From: Herbidospora mongoliensis
Lineage (GTDB): Bacteria > Actinomycetota > Actinomycetes > Streptosporangiales > Streptosporangiaceae
Length of the DNA stretch: 64,000 nucleotides
Direction of reading: 5' to 3'
Assembly: GCF_001570545.1 (NCBI RefSeq)
Contig: NZ_BBXD01000011.1
Coordinates: 124,001-188,000, forward strand
Positions 26,561 to 35,738 of the stretch are shown here, piece after piece. The notes below the pieces were generated by a model, which had not been told where the DNA came from, did not search any database, and was given only the letters and a program-made list of their open reading frames with translations. The position numbers and the translations under genes are program-made. Numbering within the stretch: position 1 is the stretch's first letter; the number at the start of each line of letters is the position of its first letter.

Positions 26561-26712
26561 CCCCGCTGATCCGCCCACCGCCCTATTCCCACCCGTGCCG
26601 ACAGCCCGACCAGGCCAAAAGGTCCTCAGCGAGAAGCCCCCGTGGCGGCCCCGCACATCAGAGGAAGCCGTCACAGCGGGCGCGGACGGGCACAGGACTT
26701 AGTCTGCAGGTC

Positions 26713-27279
26713 ATGGACTATGTACGTTTGGGCACCACCGGAATGAAGGTCAGTCGCCTCTGCCTCGGCATGATGAGCTACGGCCAACCCCGTGAGGGCT
26801 CCGAGTGGATGCTCCCCGAAGACCAGGCCGAACCCCTCGTCCGCCAGGCCGTCGAAGGCGGCATCACCTTCTTCGACACCGCCGACGTCTACTCCGCAGG
26901 CGCGTCCGAAGTCGTGACGGGCAACTTGCTGAGGAAGTTCTTCCAGCGGCGCGACGACTACGTCCTGGCGACCAAGGTCTTCTTCCCCGTCCACCAGGGC
27001 CACAACGACAAGGGCCTGTCGCGCAAGCACATCATGGCCGCCATCGACGACTCACTCACCCGCCTGGGCACCGACTTCGTCGACCTCTACCAGATCCACC
27101 GCTGGGACGACGAAACCCCCATCGAAGAAACCATGGAAGCCCTCTATGATGTCGTGAAGGCCGGCAAGGCGAGATACATCGGCGCTTCCAGCATGAGGGC
27201 GTGGCAGTTCGCCAAGGCCCAGCACGTAGCGGAGAAGAACGGCTGGACCAAGTTCGTCGCGATGCAGAACCATTACAAC
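26713..27279 (+). pseudogene. aldo/keto reductase, 5' half (gene interrupted by the integrative element)
   Basis: The first 189 codons of a normal aldo/keto reductase: MDYVRLGTTGMKVSRLCLG start, D and Y of the catalytic tetrad in FFDTADVY, K in YVLATK and H in YQIHRWDD. After MQNHYN (ending at 27279) the frame runs into element sequence and stops at 27321. The missing C-terminal part is at 37309-37722. Joining the halves at the shared TACAAC gives a continuous 324-residue enzyme reading MQNHYNLLYREEER across the junction. The truncated product lacks the C-terminal cofactor-binding part and should be inactive. Confidence 0.9.
27274..27279 (+). other. attL core of the integrative element
   Basis: TACAAC is shared with 37309-37314. 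To its left is reductase coding sequence, to its right element sequence. A short identity core is normal for large serine integrases. The exact crossover dinucleotide cannot be fixed by eye. Confidence 0.75.
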
Positions 27280-27742
27280 AAGTACTTCACTTGTCGCGGG
27301 AAGAAAACCGGGACCGCATAGCATCGCCCCAGATCGCCTCGACGAGACGACGAAGGCCGGTTGAGCTGCTGCAATGCTCCCAGCCATACCGTCTGGCACA
27401 AGATTCTCATCCAAACGATCTTTCAAGCCAAGACTGATCGGCGACGAGTTTCTCTACACGGTCAAGGCACCCCGCCTCCGGCGTGCTGCGCGCTATGTGA
27501 CGCGGCCCAGCCGCCAGTACTTGGCCGGTCGCCGCACAAACCGCCTGCGTCATCTAGTAGTGCTTGAGGCGGAATAGTTCGTCGGTTCGTTGATGATGGA
27601 GCTCGTACTGGCGGGTAGGGTCCGAACCCTGAGTGAGGCGCTCGGCCATGCCGGAAGTGGCGGCTGACCAATTACTAAATGAGATCGAGCCCTCATCCAG
27701 GAATTCAGACGCAGGCACTTGATCTCCCTAAGGGTGAACGCA
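27280..27742. other. element left end, no gene recognised
   Basis: About 460 bases without a convincing coding frame. Short frames on both strands have poor codon usage and no ribosome-binding sites. It may contain integrase-binding arms of attL. Confidence 0.4.
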
Positions 27743-27780
27743 CACGGACGGGGCCCAGCAAGTACCGGGCCCGGTCCGTG
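27743..27780 (-). terminator. terminator-like hairpin downstream of the small membrane-protein gene
   Basis: Stem 27743-27756 with 27767-27780, 13 of 14 positions paired, 10-base loop. It lies 31 bases beyond the stop of the minus-strand gene at 27811. Confidence 0.6.
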
Positions 27781-27810
27781 TGCCGTCCTTTGTGCAGCTA
27801 GATGATCTTG

Positions 27811-28173
27811 CTATCGCTGCGGGGGGTCGTCGTGCGCTGCATCGAAGCCAGCCAACTGACCTTCGGGCGAGTTTGACCCGCCATCGTGGAGAGCTGCCGG
27901 CCTGGCCTTGCCATTCGGCCCGTCGCCACCGTCCCCTGCGTCATTCCCGCCCTTCAAGGTCGTGTAGACCAGGGTGACGACCGCGACAACCGCAAGGACC
28001 GGGGCTGCACCCCAAACGCACACCGCGCAGACGGCAGTCGCAGCCGCAAGCGGGAGGCCAATCAGGTATCGCACCTTCGCGCGACACCACCTCCCGAACT
28101 GCTTCCCTATACCCCTCACCCGCACACATGCGCAAGGATGGGGGTTGGTAGGTGGATGATCCAAGTCACTCAC
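27811..28173 (-). CDS. small two-span membrane protein of the element
   Basis: A 120-residue protein with about 35 cytosolic residues, then a hydrophobic region (LIGLPLAAATAVCAVCVW and APVLAVVAVVTLVYTTL) that fits two membrane spans, and a polar glycine-rich tail. No family recognised. Elements of this type often encode small membrane proteins linked to plasmid spread, but no such assignment is made here. Confidence 0.5.
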   Translation of the reverse strand: MSDLDHPPTNPHPCACVRVRGIGKQFGRWCRAKVRYLIGLPLAAATAVCAVCVWGAAPVLAVVAVVTLVYTTLKGGNDAGDGGDGPNGKARPAALHDGGSNSPEGQLAGFDAAHDDPPQR

Positions 28174-28349
28174 TTGCCTTCCTGCCAGAGGCGGTTACGA
28201 AGCCTTTGGTGGGTGAGCGCCGCCGACGTCATTGAGCTGTGATGGGCCATTGCATCGGCGGCGCTCGCGGGGACGGCACTCATATTGGCGCATAAGCGAC
28301 CTCCACGGCACGTCGAGTGCTCGCAGATGCCATTCCGTCATCATGAAGC

Positions 28350-28411
28350 AATTTCGGTCACAATTTCGGTCCCTTAGGGCACCCTAAGAACTCGTGGTAG
28401 AAATTTCGGTC
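28350..28411. repeat. direct repeats and palindrome in the element
   Basis: AATTTCGGTC occurs three times (28350-28359, 28362-28371, 28402-28411). Between the second and third copies is a perfect 16-bp palindrome, CTTAGGGCACCCTAAG (28373-28388). The first two copies are 12 bases apart. The cluster is AT-richer than its surroundings and looks like regulator binding sites or a replication-related region. Confidence 0.6.
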
Positions 28412-28615
28412 ATGCCGAAAATTCCATTTCTGTATTACGAGTACATGATGTGTGATTTAAAGCAATACGACAGAAACACCAAATGGCGGGATGGCTATCC
28501 ATCCCGCCTCATGCACCACTGGTCGCACGATCTCGATCCGACTGAGTTTCGTTGCGGACCAACCTATGAAGATTTCGTTGCTATCTGCGTCTTTCCCACC
28601 CCACCCAGGCCCTAG
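28412..28615 (+). CDS. possible small protein (low confidence)
   Basis: A 67-codon frame from ATG (MPKIPFLYYEYMMCDLKQYD), immediately after the third repeat copy. Codon usage is AT-rich and unlike the host, as expected for foreign DNA or for non-coding sequence. No ribosome-binding site is evident and no family is recognised. Confidence 0.25.
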   Translation: MPKIPFLYYEYMMCDLKQYDRNTKWRDGYPSRLMHHWSHDLDPTEFRCGPTYEDFVAICVFPTPPRP

Positions 28616-28702
28616 CAGGAGGGAGGCACTCGGCAATCAAGACTGCAGTGCGGCTGCAGGTAACGCAGTACGCGTATCGGAGGATTGCAGTAAGCCTCTC
28701 AG

Positions 28703-28813
28703 ATGGTGCCCTCAAAGCGTAGCAACAGGAGCAGGCCAGATCACACCCCGAACCGCGCCGCGTCTGATGGTCCGAATTGGGCGACACGTTTTGCCATACT
28801 CGATGTCGGTTGA
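28703..28813 (+). CDS. possible 36-residue protein, coupled to the next small ORF
   Basis: Starts MVPSKRSNRSRPDH, basic at the N-terminus, and ends in WATRFAILDVG. Its TGA stop overlaps the ATG of the next small frame (TGATG), a layout typical of real coupled genes. Nothing else supports it. Confidence 0.3.
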   Translation: MVPSKRSNRSRPDHTPNRAASDGPNWATRFAILDVG

Positions 28814-28944
28814 TGGAGCAGAGCATCAGGGCGTTCGGGGTTGTCAAAGACGAGTTACATGGACGTCCACGGCTGAAAGCAATCATGGGCAAGGCGTATG
28901 TCGCCGCCCTGAGTGGCGACAACGCGCGGCTCTCGGCCTCATGA
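28813..28944 (+). CDS. possible 43-residue protein in the element
   Basis: Reads MEQSIRAFGVVKDELHGRPR and continues with a helical AIMGKAYVAALSGDNARL segment. Coupled by a TGATG overlap to the upstream small frame. No family recognised. Confidence 0.3.
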   Translation: MEQSIRAFGVVKDELHGRPRLKAIMGKAYVAALSGDNARLSAS

Positions 28945-29245
28945 AGAAGGCCGATAGGGCAGCGCTTCAGCCTCAGTGAATGGCTCTGATGACTTTCTGA
29001 TCATGCTGGTGATGATGGACCCGTCGTCCGATTTTCTCGCCCTCGGTCTGTGCAAATGCTATCCGTACTTGCCAGGGCGCAGGCTTGCCGATCATCGGCG
29101 ACCACGGACAGTTCACCGCCGAACCGTTCGCCACCTTCTCGGGCCGCCTGGCAGCCTTCTTGTGCCCCCTGCCTGTGCCGTCCTCTCGCCCGACTCAGGC
29201 GTCACACTGGTGCCCCCCTCTTCGCCCTCTGACAGGTGGACCCCG
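28945..29245. other. no gene recognised
   Basis: About 300 bases between the small coupled frames and the membrane-anchored protein. A longer in-frame extension of the next gene exists here but has weak codon usage. Confidence 0.35.
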
Positions 29246-29647
29246 ATGATAAACCCCCTCACACCAGTAACGGTGCAATCCCCGCCGCCTTCGTCTGCTC
29301 GCCGACGCCGGAGGTGGCCTTGGTTCGTCGGCTTGGCCGTCCTCGTCGGAGTCCTCGTCGGAGGGGCGTTCACAATCGGACGTAACTTCGAGGCGTTCTT
29401 CGGGCCAGCCCCTGATCCGTGCATGGAGGTCGCAGATGCACTAACCCAACTATCGGACAAGTTGACGCTTGCGAACGGCGAAGACGAGAAGAGGCTTGCA
29501 CTTCGCGCTGCGCTGATTTTTTCAGTGAACAACTCCGAATGCCTTGGGCCGGTGCATGCGGCGGAGGCGCAAGCCATGCTGGAGCAGATGGACGCCGACG
29601 CTGCGGTTCAGCCCGACCCATACCAGCCGTTCTGGACCAGACCCTAA
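29246..29647 (+). CDS. small membrane-anchored protein of the element
   Basis: A 133-residue protein starting at the ATG after AGGTGG. A proline-rich N-terminus and basic run (ARRRRRWPW) precede one membrane span (FVGLAVLVGVLVGGAFTIG), leaving about 85 residues probably outside the membrane, rich in acidic residues with two cysteines. Orientation follows the positive-inside rule. No family recognised. Confidence 0.55.
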   Translation: MINPLTPVTVQSPPPSSARRRRRWPWFVGLAVLVGVLVGGAFTIGRNFEAFFGPAPDPCMEVADALTQLSDKLTLANGEDEKRLALRAALIFSVNNSECLGPVHAAEAQAMLEQMDADAAVQPDPYQPFWTRP

Positions 29648-29677
29648 GTGACTCTTCACTACGTCAGCATCTATTGA

Positions 29678-31272
<1,595 letters not shown>

Positions 31273-31614
31273 TCATCCGGTATTGACCTGATCGGTAGCC
31301 ATGTTCAGCGGTCCCCAGAACGCGCGGAAGTCCCCATAGATCGGCGGAACGATGTGGCTCTCACGTGCCCTGATGTATTGGTCACAGAGACGATGAGCGG
31401 CCCCCGTGACGCTGTGCGCGTAAGTGGCAAGAGGATGCCCGCGACGACTGAGGCGAGGAGCCTGCCACCAGATCACCGCTCCATCGGCACGCGCGATCAG
31501 ACCGTGCCAGATACACACCGCCACCAAGCCACTGTTGAGTTCGACGAGATAGCTGGGCACGTTACGTCTGGCCAGTTCGGCAATGAGGCGCTCTCCAGCC
31601 GTACGGGCGTTCAC
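31273..31614 (-). CDS. small protein of unknown function, second gene of a coupled pair
   Basis: A 113-residue protein. Its GTG start overlaps the stop of the upstream small gene (GTGA). It contains LAVCIWHGL-like and VIWWQAP strands and a helical middle (HSVTGAAHRLCDQYI). No family recognised. The pair is divergent from the XRE regulator, a layout common in actinomycete genomes and elements. Confidence 0.5.
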   Translation of the reverse strand: MNARTAGERLIAELARRNVPSYLVELNSGLVAVCIWHGLIARADGAVIWWQAPRLSRRGHPLATYAHSVTGAAHRLCDQYIRARESHIVPPIYGDFRAFWGPLNMATDQVNTG

Positions 31615-31859
31615 CGGCGCGCCACCAAACCGCCCGTGAAAGTGCCCCCAGCCATTTCGGCCGCGCGCATCTGACTACGAAGATCATCGACGTTGACCGA
31701 GTCGACGATGACGGGGCATGCGGCGGGCCAAGCCGCGAACGCCCAGAACCGGCGACTGGCGACACCGTAGAAGACCACCCAGGCCGGTTCGACGAGGTCG
31801 AGACCCGCAGCCGTCGCCCTCATCGCCGCATCCCAGTTGGGTTCCCCGAGATCAGTCAC
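31611..31859 (-). CDS. small protein of unknown function, first gene of a coupled pair
   Basis: About 82 residues from the GTG at 31859 (VTDLGEPNWDAAMRATAAG), preceded by GGGAG at short spacing; longer in-frame starts up to 32018 exist. Contains AWVVFYGVASRRFWAF and a mixed alpha/beta pattern. No family recognised. Shares the divergent promoter region with the XRE regulator. Confidence 0.5.
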   Translation of the reverse strand: MTDLGEPNWDAAMRATAAGLDLVEPAWVVFYGVASRRFWAFAAWPAACPVIVDSVNVDDLRSQMRAAEMAGGTFTGGLVARR

Positions 31860-31942
31860 TACTCCCGGTGGACCGTTTATGTCCCGGTACCGTACGCCTC
31901 TAGCATGTTGCACGGGTCGCGCACCTCCACATGTGCGATCAA

Positions 31943-31978
31943 GGATCCGCCCTTGTGTGCTCGCACTTGGGCGGGTCC
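31943..31978. promoter_or_regulatory. dyad in the divergent promoter of the element's XRE gene
   Basis: GGATCCGCCC (31943-31952) and GGGCGGGTCC (31969-31978) pair at 9 of 10 positions around a 16-base loop that itself contains GTG/CAC half-sites. It lies between the two divergent transcription units and may be an XRE operator. Confidence 0.4.
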
Positions 31979-32060
31979 GACTTTTCCGGCAATTGCGACG
32001 AAAGTGATCGTCTGCCACTTACTCGGGATCTGCGGCAAGCATGTCTAGACTCGTAGTTGG

Positions 32061-33341
32061 ATGACCACGGGTTCTTGTCCGCATGGCGTCCGCACACTGC
32101 GGACAAACAAATCCGCCACGATCGAGGAGCCGATCTTGGAGACATTCGGCGCAGCATTACGCCGTCTGCGTGGTGACTTCACGACTCGCGAACTCGCCCG
32201 CCGGGCCGCCGTGTCCAAGAGCCACATTTCCGATTTGGAGACCGGCCGACGCGCGCCCAGCGCACAAGTCGCCGCAGCTCTCGACAAGGCGCTTTCCGCC
32301 AACGGCGAGTTACTCTCGCTCTACTCCCGATCGATCTCCGTTGCACCGCATTACCCAGTGCCCGCAGAGCCACCGCGAACGGCCGACTACGTCTCAGAGA
32401 TCCGAGACACGAACCTCCATCTGATCGCTCTCGACTCACGGTACGGAGGAACCGGAATCGCGGACGTCGCGCTTCAAGCCTTCCGTTCCGCCAGGCGCAC
32501 GATCGCGACCGGGGCACACAACGCCAGCGAGACCGATCTCCAGGCCGCCGCAGGCGAAACCGGCGAGATCGCCGCATGGTGCCTGTACGACGGAGACCGA
32601 CTGGACGAGTCACGCGCGGTCACCCACGAGGCGATGTTCATGTCCAGGCTCGCAGGTGATCGGGCCATGGAACTCTTCTCGCTCTCCCACCTGGCCCTGA
32701 TCGACCTACACCAGCGACACTCACGCGACGCCTTGCGCATTGCCGAGAGCGTCATGGATCCGGGAGTTGTCGCCCCTCGGCTCGGAGCACTATTCAAGAT
32801 CCGGGCAGCACGCGCACTGGCTCAATCAGGAGACCGGCGCCGATCACTCGAAACTCTCGCCCAGGCCGAGAGCGCGTTGCTCGACTCGGTGCATCCACGT
32901 GACCCTCACTGGACGTGGTGGCTGGACTCCTCGGAAATGGCCGTTCAAAGAGGCCTGCTCTATCTGGAGTTGGGCGAATACTCGGCGGCGATGCCCCACC
33001 TGAACGACGCCGCGCACGGCCGGATACGCCGCGACCCCTACGCCCCAGCGAATGGCACAAGCATCACAGCGCACGGCGAAGAATGGGGCCGCGCGGCATA
33101 CAACGATCTGATTCATCTCTTCCTGGCGCTTGCCATGGCCGAGGCGTGGTCAGATGCCGAGCCGATCGCCGCGACCGTCACCGAGTTCACCCGCGAAGTG
33201 GTGTCGGCTCGCAGTGAGGTGATGTTGAAGACAGCCGTCAGGCTCGTCTTCTCGGCAAGTCCTCAAGGAGGACCATCAGGGAGCCTGCTCGACCTGTCGG
33301 AGGAGATCTGCCGCGCCCGAGCGTGGCCTGTCTCCCGGTAA
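32061..33341 (+). CDS. XRE-family regulator with C-terminal TPR-like domain
   Basis: A 426-residue protein. The helix-turn-helix is at about residues 27-80 (FTTRELARRAAVSKSHISDLE), and the rest is helical with TPR-like repeats (AMELFSLSHLALIDLHQRHS, LYLELGEYSAAMPHLNDAA). This architecture is typical of actinomycete regulators carried on integrative elements. A -10-like TAGACT at 32046-32051 places transcription about at the ATG, so the mRNA is probably leaderless. It probably controls the divergent small genes and the element's maintenance. Confidence 0.82.
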   Translation: MTTGSCPHGVRTLRTNKSATIEEPILETFGAALRRLRGDFTTRELARRAAVSKSHISDLETGRRAPSAQVAAALDKALSANGELLSLYSRSISVAPHYPVPAEPPRTADYVSEIRDTNLHLIALDSRYGGTGIADVALQAFRSARRTIATGAHNASETDLQAAAGETGEIAAWCLYDGDRLDESRAVTHEAMFMSRLAGDRAMELFSLSHLALIDLHQRHSRDALRIAESVMDPGVVAPRLGALFKIRAARALAQSGDRRRSLETLAQAESALLDSVHPRDPHWTWWLDSSEMAVQRGLLYLELGEYSAAMPHLNDAAHGRIRRDPYAPANGTSITAHGEEWGRAAYNDLIHLFLALAMAEAWSDAEPIAATVTEFTREVVSARSEVMLKTAVRLVFSASPQGGPSGSLLDLSEEICRARAWPVSR

Positions 33342-33366
33342 GACCATGGGGCGCCGACTCTTTCAG

Positions 33367-33615
33367 CTAAATACGGGACTCATCCCCCGACTCCGGCCCG
33401 ACGTATATTTCGACTCCTTGCGAATCCCAAGCTCGCGTATATCCGCCCACCGTGGCGCAGACTTCTATAACTCCTTCAGTCAGTCGAACCATACCTTGTT
33501 CGGTCCCGTCGAACCATTCCACCGTGATTATTTCGCCTGCGCGGAGTGAATACTCCCGCGCGGTCGGCTCAAACATGAGAACGATGTCGTGGTCCACTTC
33601 AATCTGAAAGCGCAT
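33367..33615 (-). CDS. small beta-rich protein of the element
   Basis: An 82-residue protein (MRFQIEVDHDIVLMFEPTAR start) with alternating hydrophobic residues suggesting a small beta-barrel, acidic overall. No family recognised. It converges on the XRE gene (25 bases between stops) and lies upstream of nothing obvious. Confidence 0.5.
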   Translation of the reverse strand: MRFQIEVDHDIVLMFEPTAREYSLRAGEIITVEWFDGTEQGMVRLTEGVIEVCATVGGYTRAWDSQGVEIYVGPESGDESRI

Positions 33616-33756
33616 GGGATATTTTTACCAGCGGCCCAGGTGCCATCGGAGGAGTTTCGGCCGGGATAGAGAGCTTCGCCGAACGTCGTCGTCCGAACTC
33701 GCTTCGCTCCCCCTTCGGGTGCCTACGGCATTCCGCCGGCCCACCACTCCCACCGT

Positions 33757-35175
33757 TCAACCTTGAGCAGCCTGCCGCCGTTCGTTCTCCCGCTTGATGC
33801 GCCGAGCCGTCGACACCTGTTGCCGAGCGATCTCCGCCCAGAAGTGTTCGCCCTTGCCATGCCCGCTTCCCCCGTACCGCCACTGCGACATGGTGACCGT
33901 TTCCCGGTCGTCGTCTGCTAGTCCCAAGGACTCGCGAGCCAACGACGCCCGATAGTCGGCACGGACCTGGCGGAGAGCGCCCAGGGTCGTCGAGTACTGG
34001 CGTGACTTGGTCGAGAAGTGGCCCCGGAAGCCGAGCATGTGCGCCCATTGCTTGAGTCGCAGGTGGTCGAAGCCCGGCATCATCGACAGCGCCCAGCAGG
34101 TGTAGATCATCCTCCGAGCGTGCTCACTCACCTTGAGGTGGTCGATCTGTTCGGGATGTCTCACCCGCCGGTCCACCGTTCCGGCCGACTCAGTACCCTT
34201 GGTGGCGTACTTGGCGATGTAGGCCGCCACCCGGCCATCCGTCATCCCGCCTAATTCCGCGCCGACGTAGACCGGCTGCACGTCGAGTTGCCTACCCCAC
34301 CGCAGAACGACACGACGCTCCTCGTCGCCCCGTACTCCGGTCGAAGCCGTCACCTTCACCCGTTCGGCAGTTCGTCTGATCGCCTCGTCCAGCAAGGGAA
34401 CGGTTGCCCACGACGGCGGAGGGTCGCCAGGACCGGCCGGGCCGTCGAGGCGGATCACGGCGTGGAAGTGAACCAGGCCGCGCGTCTGGTATTCGGCAAC
34501 CTTGGCGTAGGAGACACGCAGGCTCCGCCGCAGTTCGGCCCGGGACACCCCGCGCTGATGCGCAAGCGTGGTCAGCACGTCCCGGGTGAAGCACCGCCAC
34601 AACTCCCCGGCGTGGGCGTTCCACAGGACCGCGCCCGAGTAGTCGAAACAGTCGGGGCAAATGGGCTGCCCCAGCCGTGTGTCATCTTCGCCATGACGCA
34701 CCCGGCACCCTTCCGGGCGTCCGTGCACACAGAGCGGGTCGCCCCGCCGAGGACGGCACGACATGGCCTTGCCTGCCCGCTCACGTCGAGAGTGCACCGC
34801 CCCGAAGGACGGCGCAGTGAAGGTGGCGAACACGCGAGGGTGCACGCTGACTTCCTCCGGCACGCCCTTGCCGCCCTGCAGCCCAGAGATGATCAGGTGG
34901 AAGGTATCGTCCCGATACACCTCCGAGCAGGCCGGGCACCGGGAGGCCCGCCGGTTCCCGCAGGCGGTCAGCAGGTAGCCGGTCGGCTCGTCAGCCGTCC
35001 GGTAGGTTTCGACGATCTCGCCGGTCTGTGCGTCGGCGACGTACCGCTCACCATGCAGCCGGATCGGTTGGGCGCACCCGCCCGTGGCCTTGACCATCTG
35101 CTGCCAGCGAGAAAAGTCCGGCAGTGCCGCCCGTTCGGCAGCGGCGTACATGTCGGCGGTCAAGCGTCCGGTCAT
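33757..35175 (-). CDS. RepSA-like replication initiator protein
   Basis: A 472-residue protein from the ATG that overlaps the excisionase-like stop (ATGA). Cysteine motifs CGNRRASRCPACSEVY and CPDC suggest zinc binding. The rolling-circle initiator signature is present: a HUH motif VHFHAVI at H236/H238 and a downstream tyrosine motif YIAKYATKG. RepSA-type proteins initiate replication of excised actinomycete integrative elements such as SLP1 and pSAM2 relatives. The order Xis-like, Rep next to the integrase is typical. Confidence 0.85.
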   Translation of the reverse strand: MTGRLTADMYAAAERAALPDFSRWQQMVKATGGCAQPIRLHGERYVADAQTGEIVETYRTADEPTGYLLTACGNRRASRCPACSEVYRDDTFHLIISGLQGGKGVPEEVSVHPRVFATFTAPSFGAVHSRRERAGKAMSCRPRRGDPLCVHGRPEGCRVRHGEDDTRLGQPICPDCFDYSGAVLWNAHAGELWRCFTRDVLTTLAHQRGVSRAELRRSLRVSYAKVAEYQTRGLVHFHAVIRLDGPAGPGDPPPSWATVPLLDEAIRRTAERVKVTASTGVRGDEERRVVLRWGRQLDVQPVYVGAELGGMTDGRVAAYIAKYATKGTESAGTVDRRVRHPEQIDHLKVSEHARRMIYTCWALSMMPGFDHLRLKQWAHMLGFRGHFSTKSRQYSTTLGALRQVRADYRASLARESLGLADDDRETVTMSQWRYGGSGHGKGEHFWAEIARQQVSTARRIKRENERRQAAQG

Positions 35176-35348
35176 GAGGCCATCGCCTCCTCTCCAGAAG
35201 ACGAGGAGGCGGGTTCGTCGATGTCGCCACTGATCTCGACACCAAGGATGCAGCCAATTCGCTGCCACTTCTGATCTGACCACCGGGGGCGTTCGGCGGC
35301 TTTCTTCCTGCCCCACTCACGAGCTGAGGTTGCAGGGCGCATAGTCAA
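35172..35348 (-). CDS. small excisionase-like/accessory protein of the element
   Basis: About 58 residues. The TTG at 35348 has a perfect GGAGGT seven bases upstream; the ATG at 35342 is the other choice. The sequence EWGRKKAAERPRWSDQKW and RIGCILG resembles the small basic proteins that precede RepSA genes in actinomycete elements. Whether it acts in excision is not shown; it has no obvious winged helix. Confidence 0.55.
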   Translation of the reverse strand: MTMRPATSAREWGRKKAAERPRWSDQKWQRIGCILGVEISGDIDEPASSSSGEEAMAS

Positions 35349-35738
35349 GCGGTGACCTCCTAACTCTCGAAGGAGTGGAGGCACGCCAGAAAGCAAGCTC
35401 ACAGGTGAGGCCGTCGCCGCGCGCAGCAGTGTCGGCACCGACGACAAGCCCCGACGAGTCGCTTCATCGAGAGTTATTTGGAGGCAATCATGTATTGGCT
35501 ATTTGATGTGGAAACGTTCTCCACTGGCGCCACCCGGCGGCCGAGAGCCCACCCCAGCCTCATCTTTTATTTTTTGTATGTTGGCTTAGGTCAGCGGTTC
35601 GCGGTCGAATACCCCGCTGGGGAGCTACCCCGCGCCAGGCGCCACCCCGGCATGCGACTCGTAGTTGCCTGAGAGCCACTCGCGTGTCTCCGTGCCATCT
35701 ACAACTACCAGGCCACACCGACAGTTCCCGAACGTGAT
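35349..35738. other. region between the excisionase-like gene and the integrase
   Basis: About 390 bases. Besides the small plus-strand frame at 35490-35672, nothing was recognised. GC drops locally around 35565-35590. Confidence 0.35.
35490..35672 (+). CDS. possible 60-residue protein (low confidence)
   Basis: ATG five bases after a perfect GGAGG. The sequence (MYWLFDVETFSTGATRRPR start, LYVGLGQRFAVEYPAGELP later) has uneven codon usage with an AT-rich middle. The ribosome-binding site is the main argument. Possibly a degenerate or foreign small gene. Confidence 0.3.
   Translation: MYWLFDVETFSTGATRRPRAHPSLIFYFLYVGLGQRFAVEYPAGELPRARRHPGMRLVVA

Larger units (their letters stand above)
25830..26712. 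other. degenerate intergenic region left of the interrupted reductase
   Basis: No intact gene. Lower GC and broken frames throughout. It contains a hairpin at 26182-26214 and a decayed integrase fragment at 26345-26560, both listed separately. The last 110 bases may hold the promoter of the reductase gene. Confidence 0.5.

Noticed and set aside
28350-28411. A short CRISPR array
   Set aside because: Repeats are only 10 bases with irregular 2- and 30-base spacers, and no cas genes are present.
28491-28979. A 162-codon plus-strand frame in the element
   Set aside because: Codon usage and composition are random-like, with no ribosome-binding site and no motifs. The two short coupled frames in another phase are more plausible.
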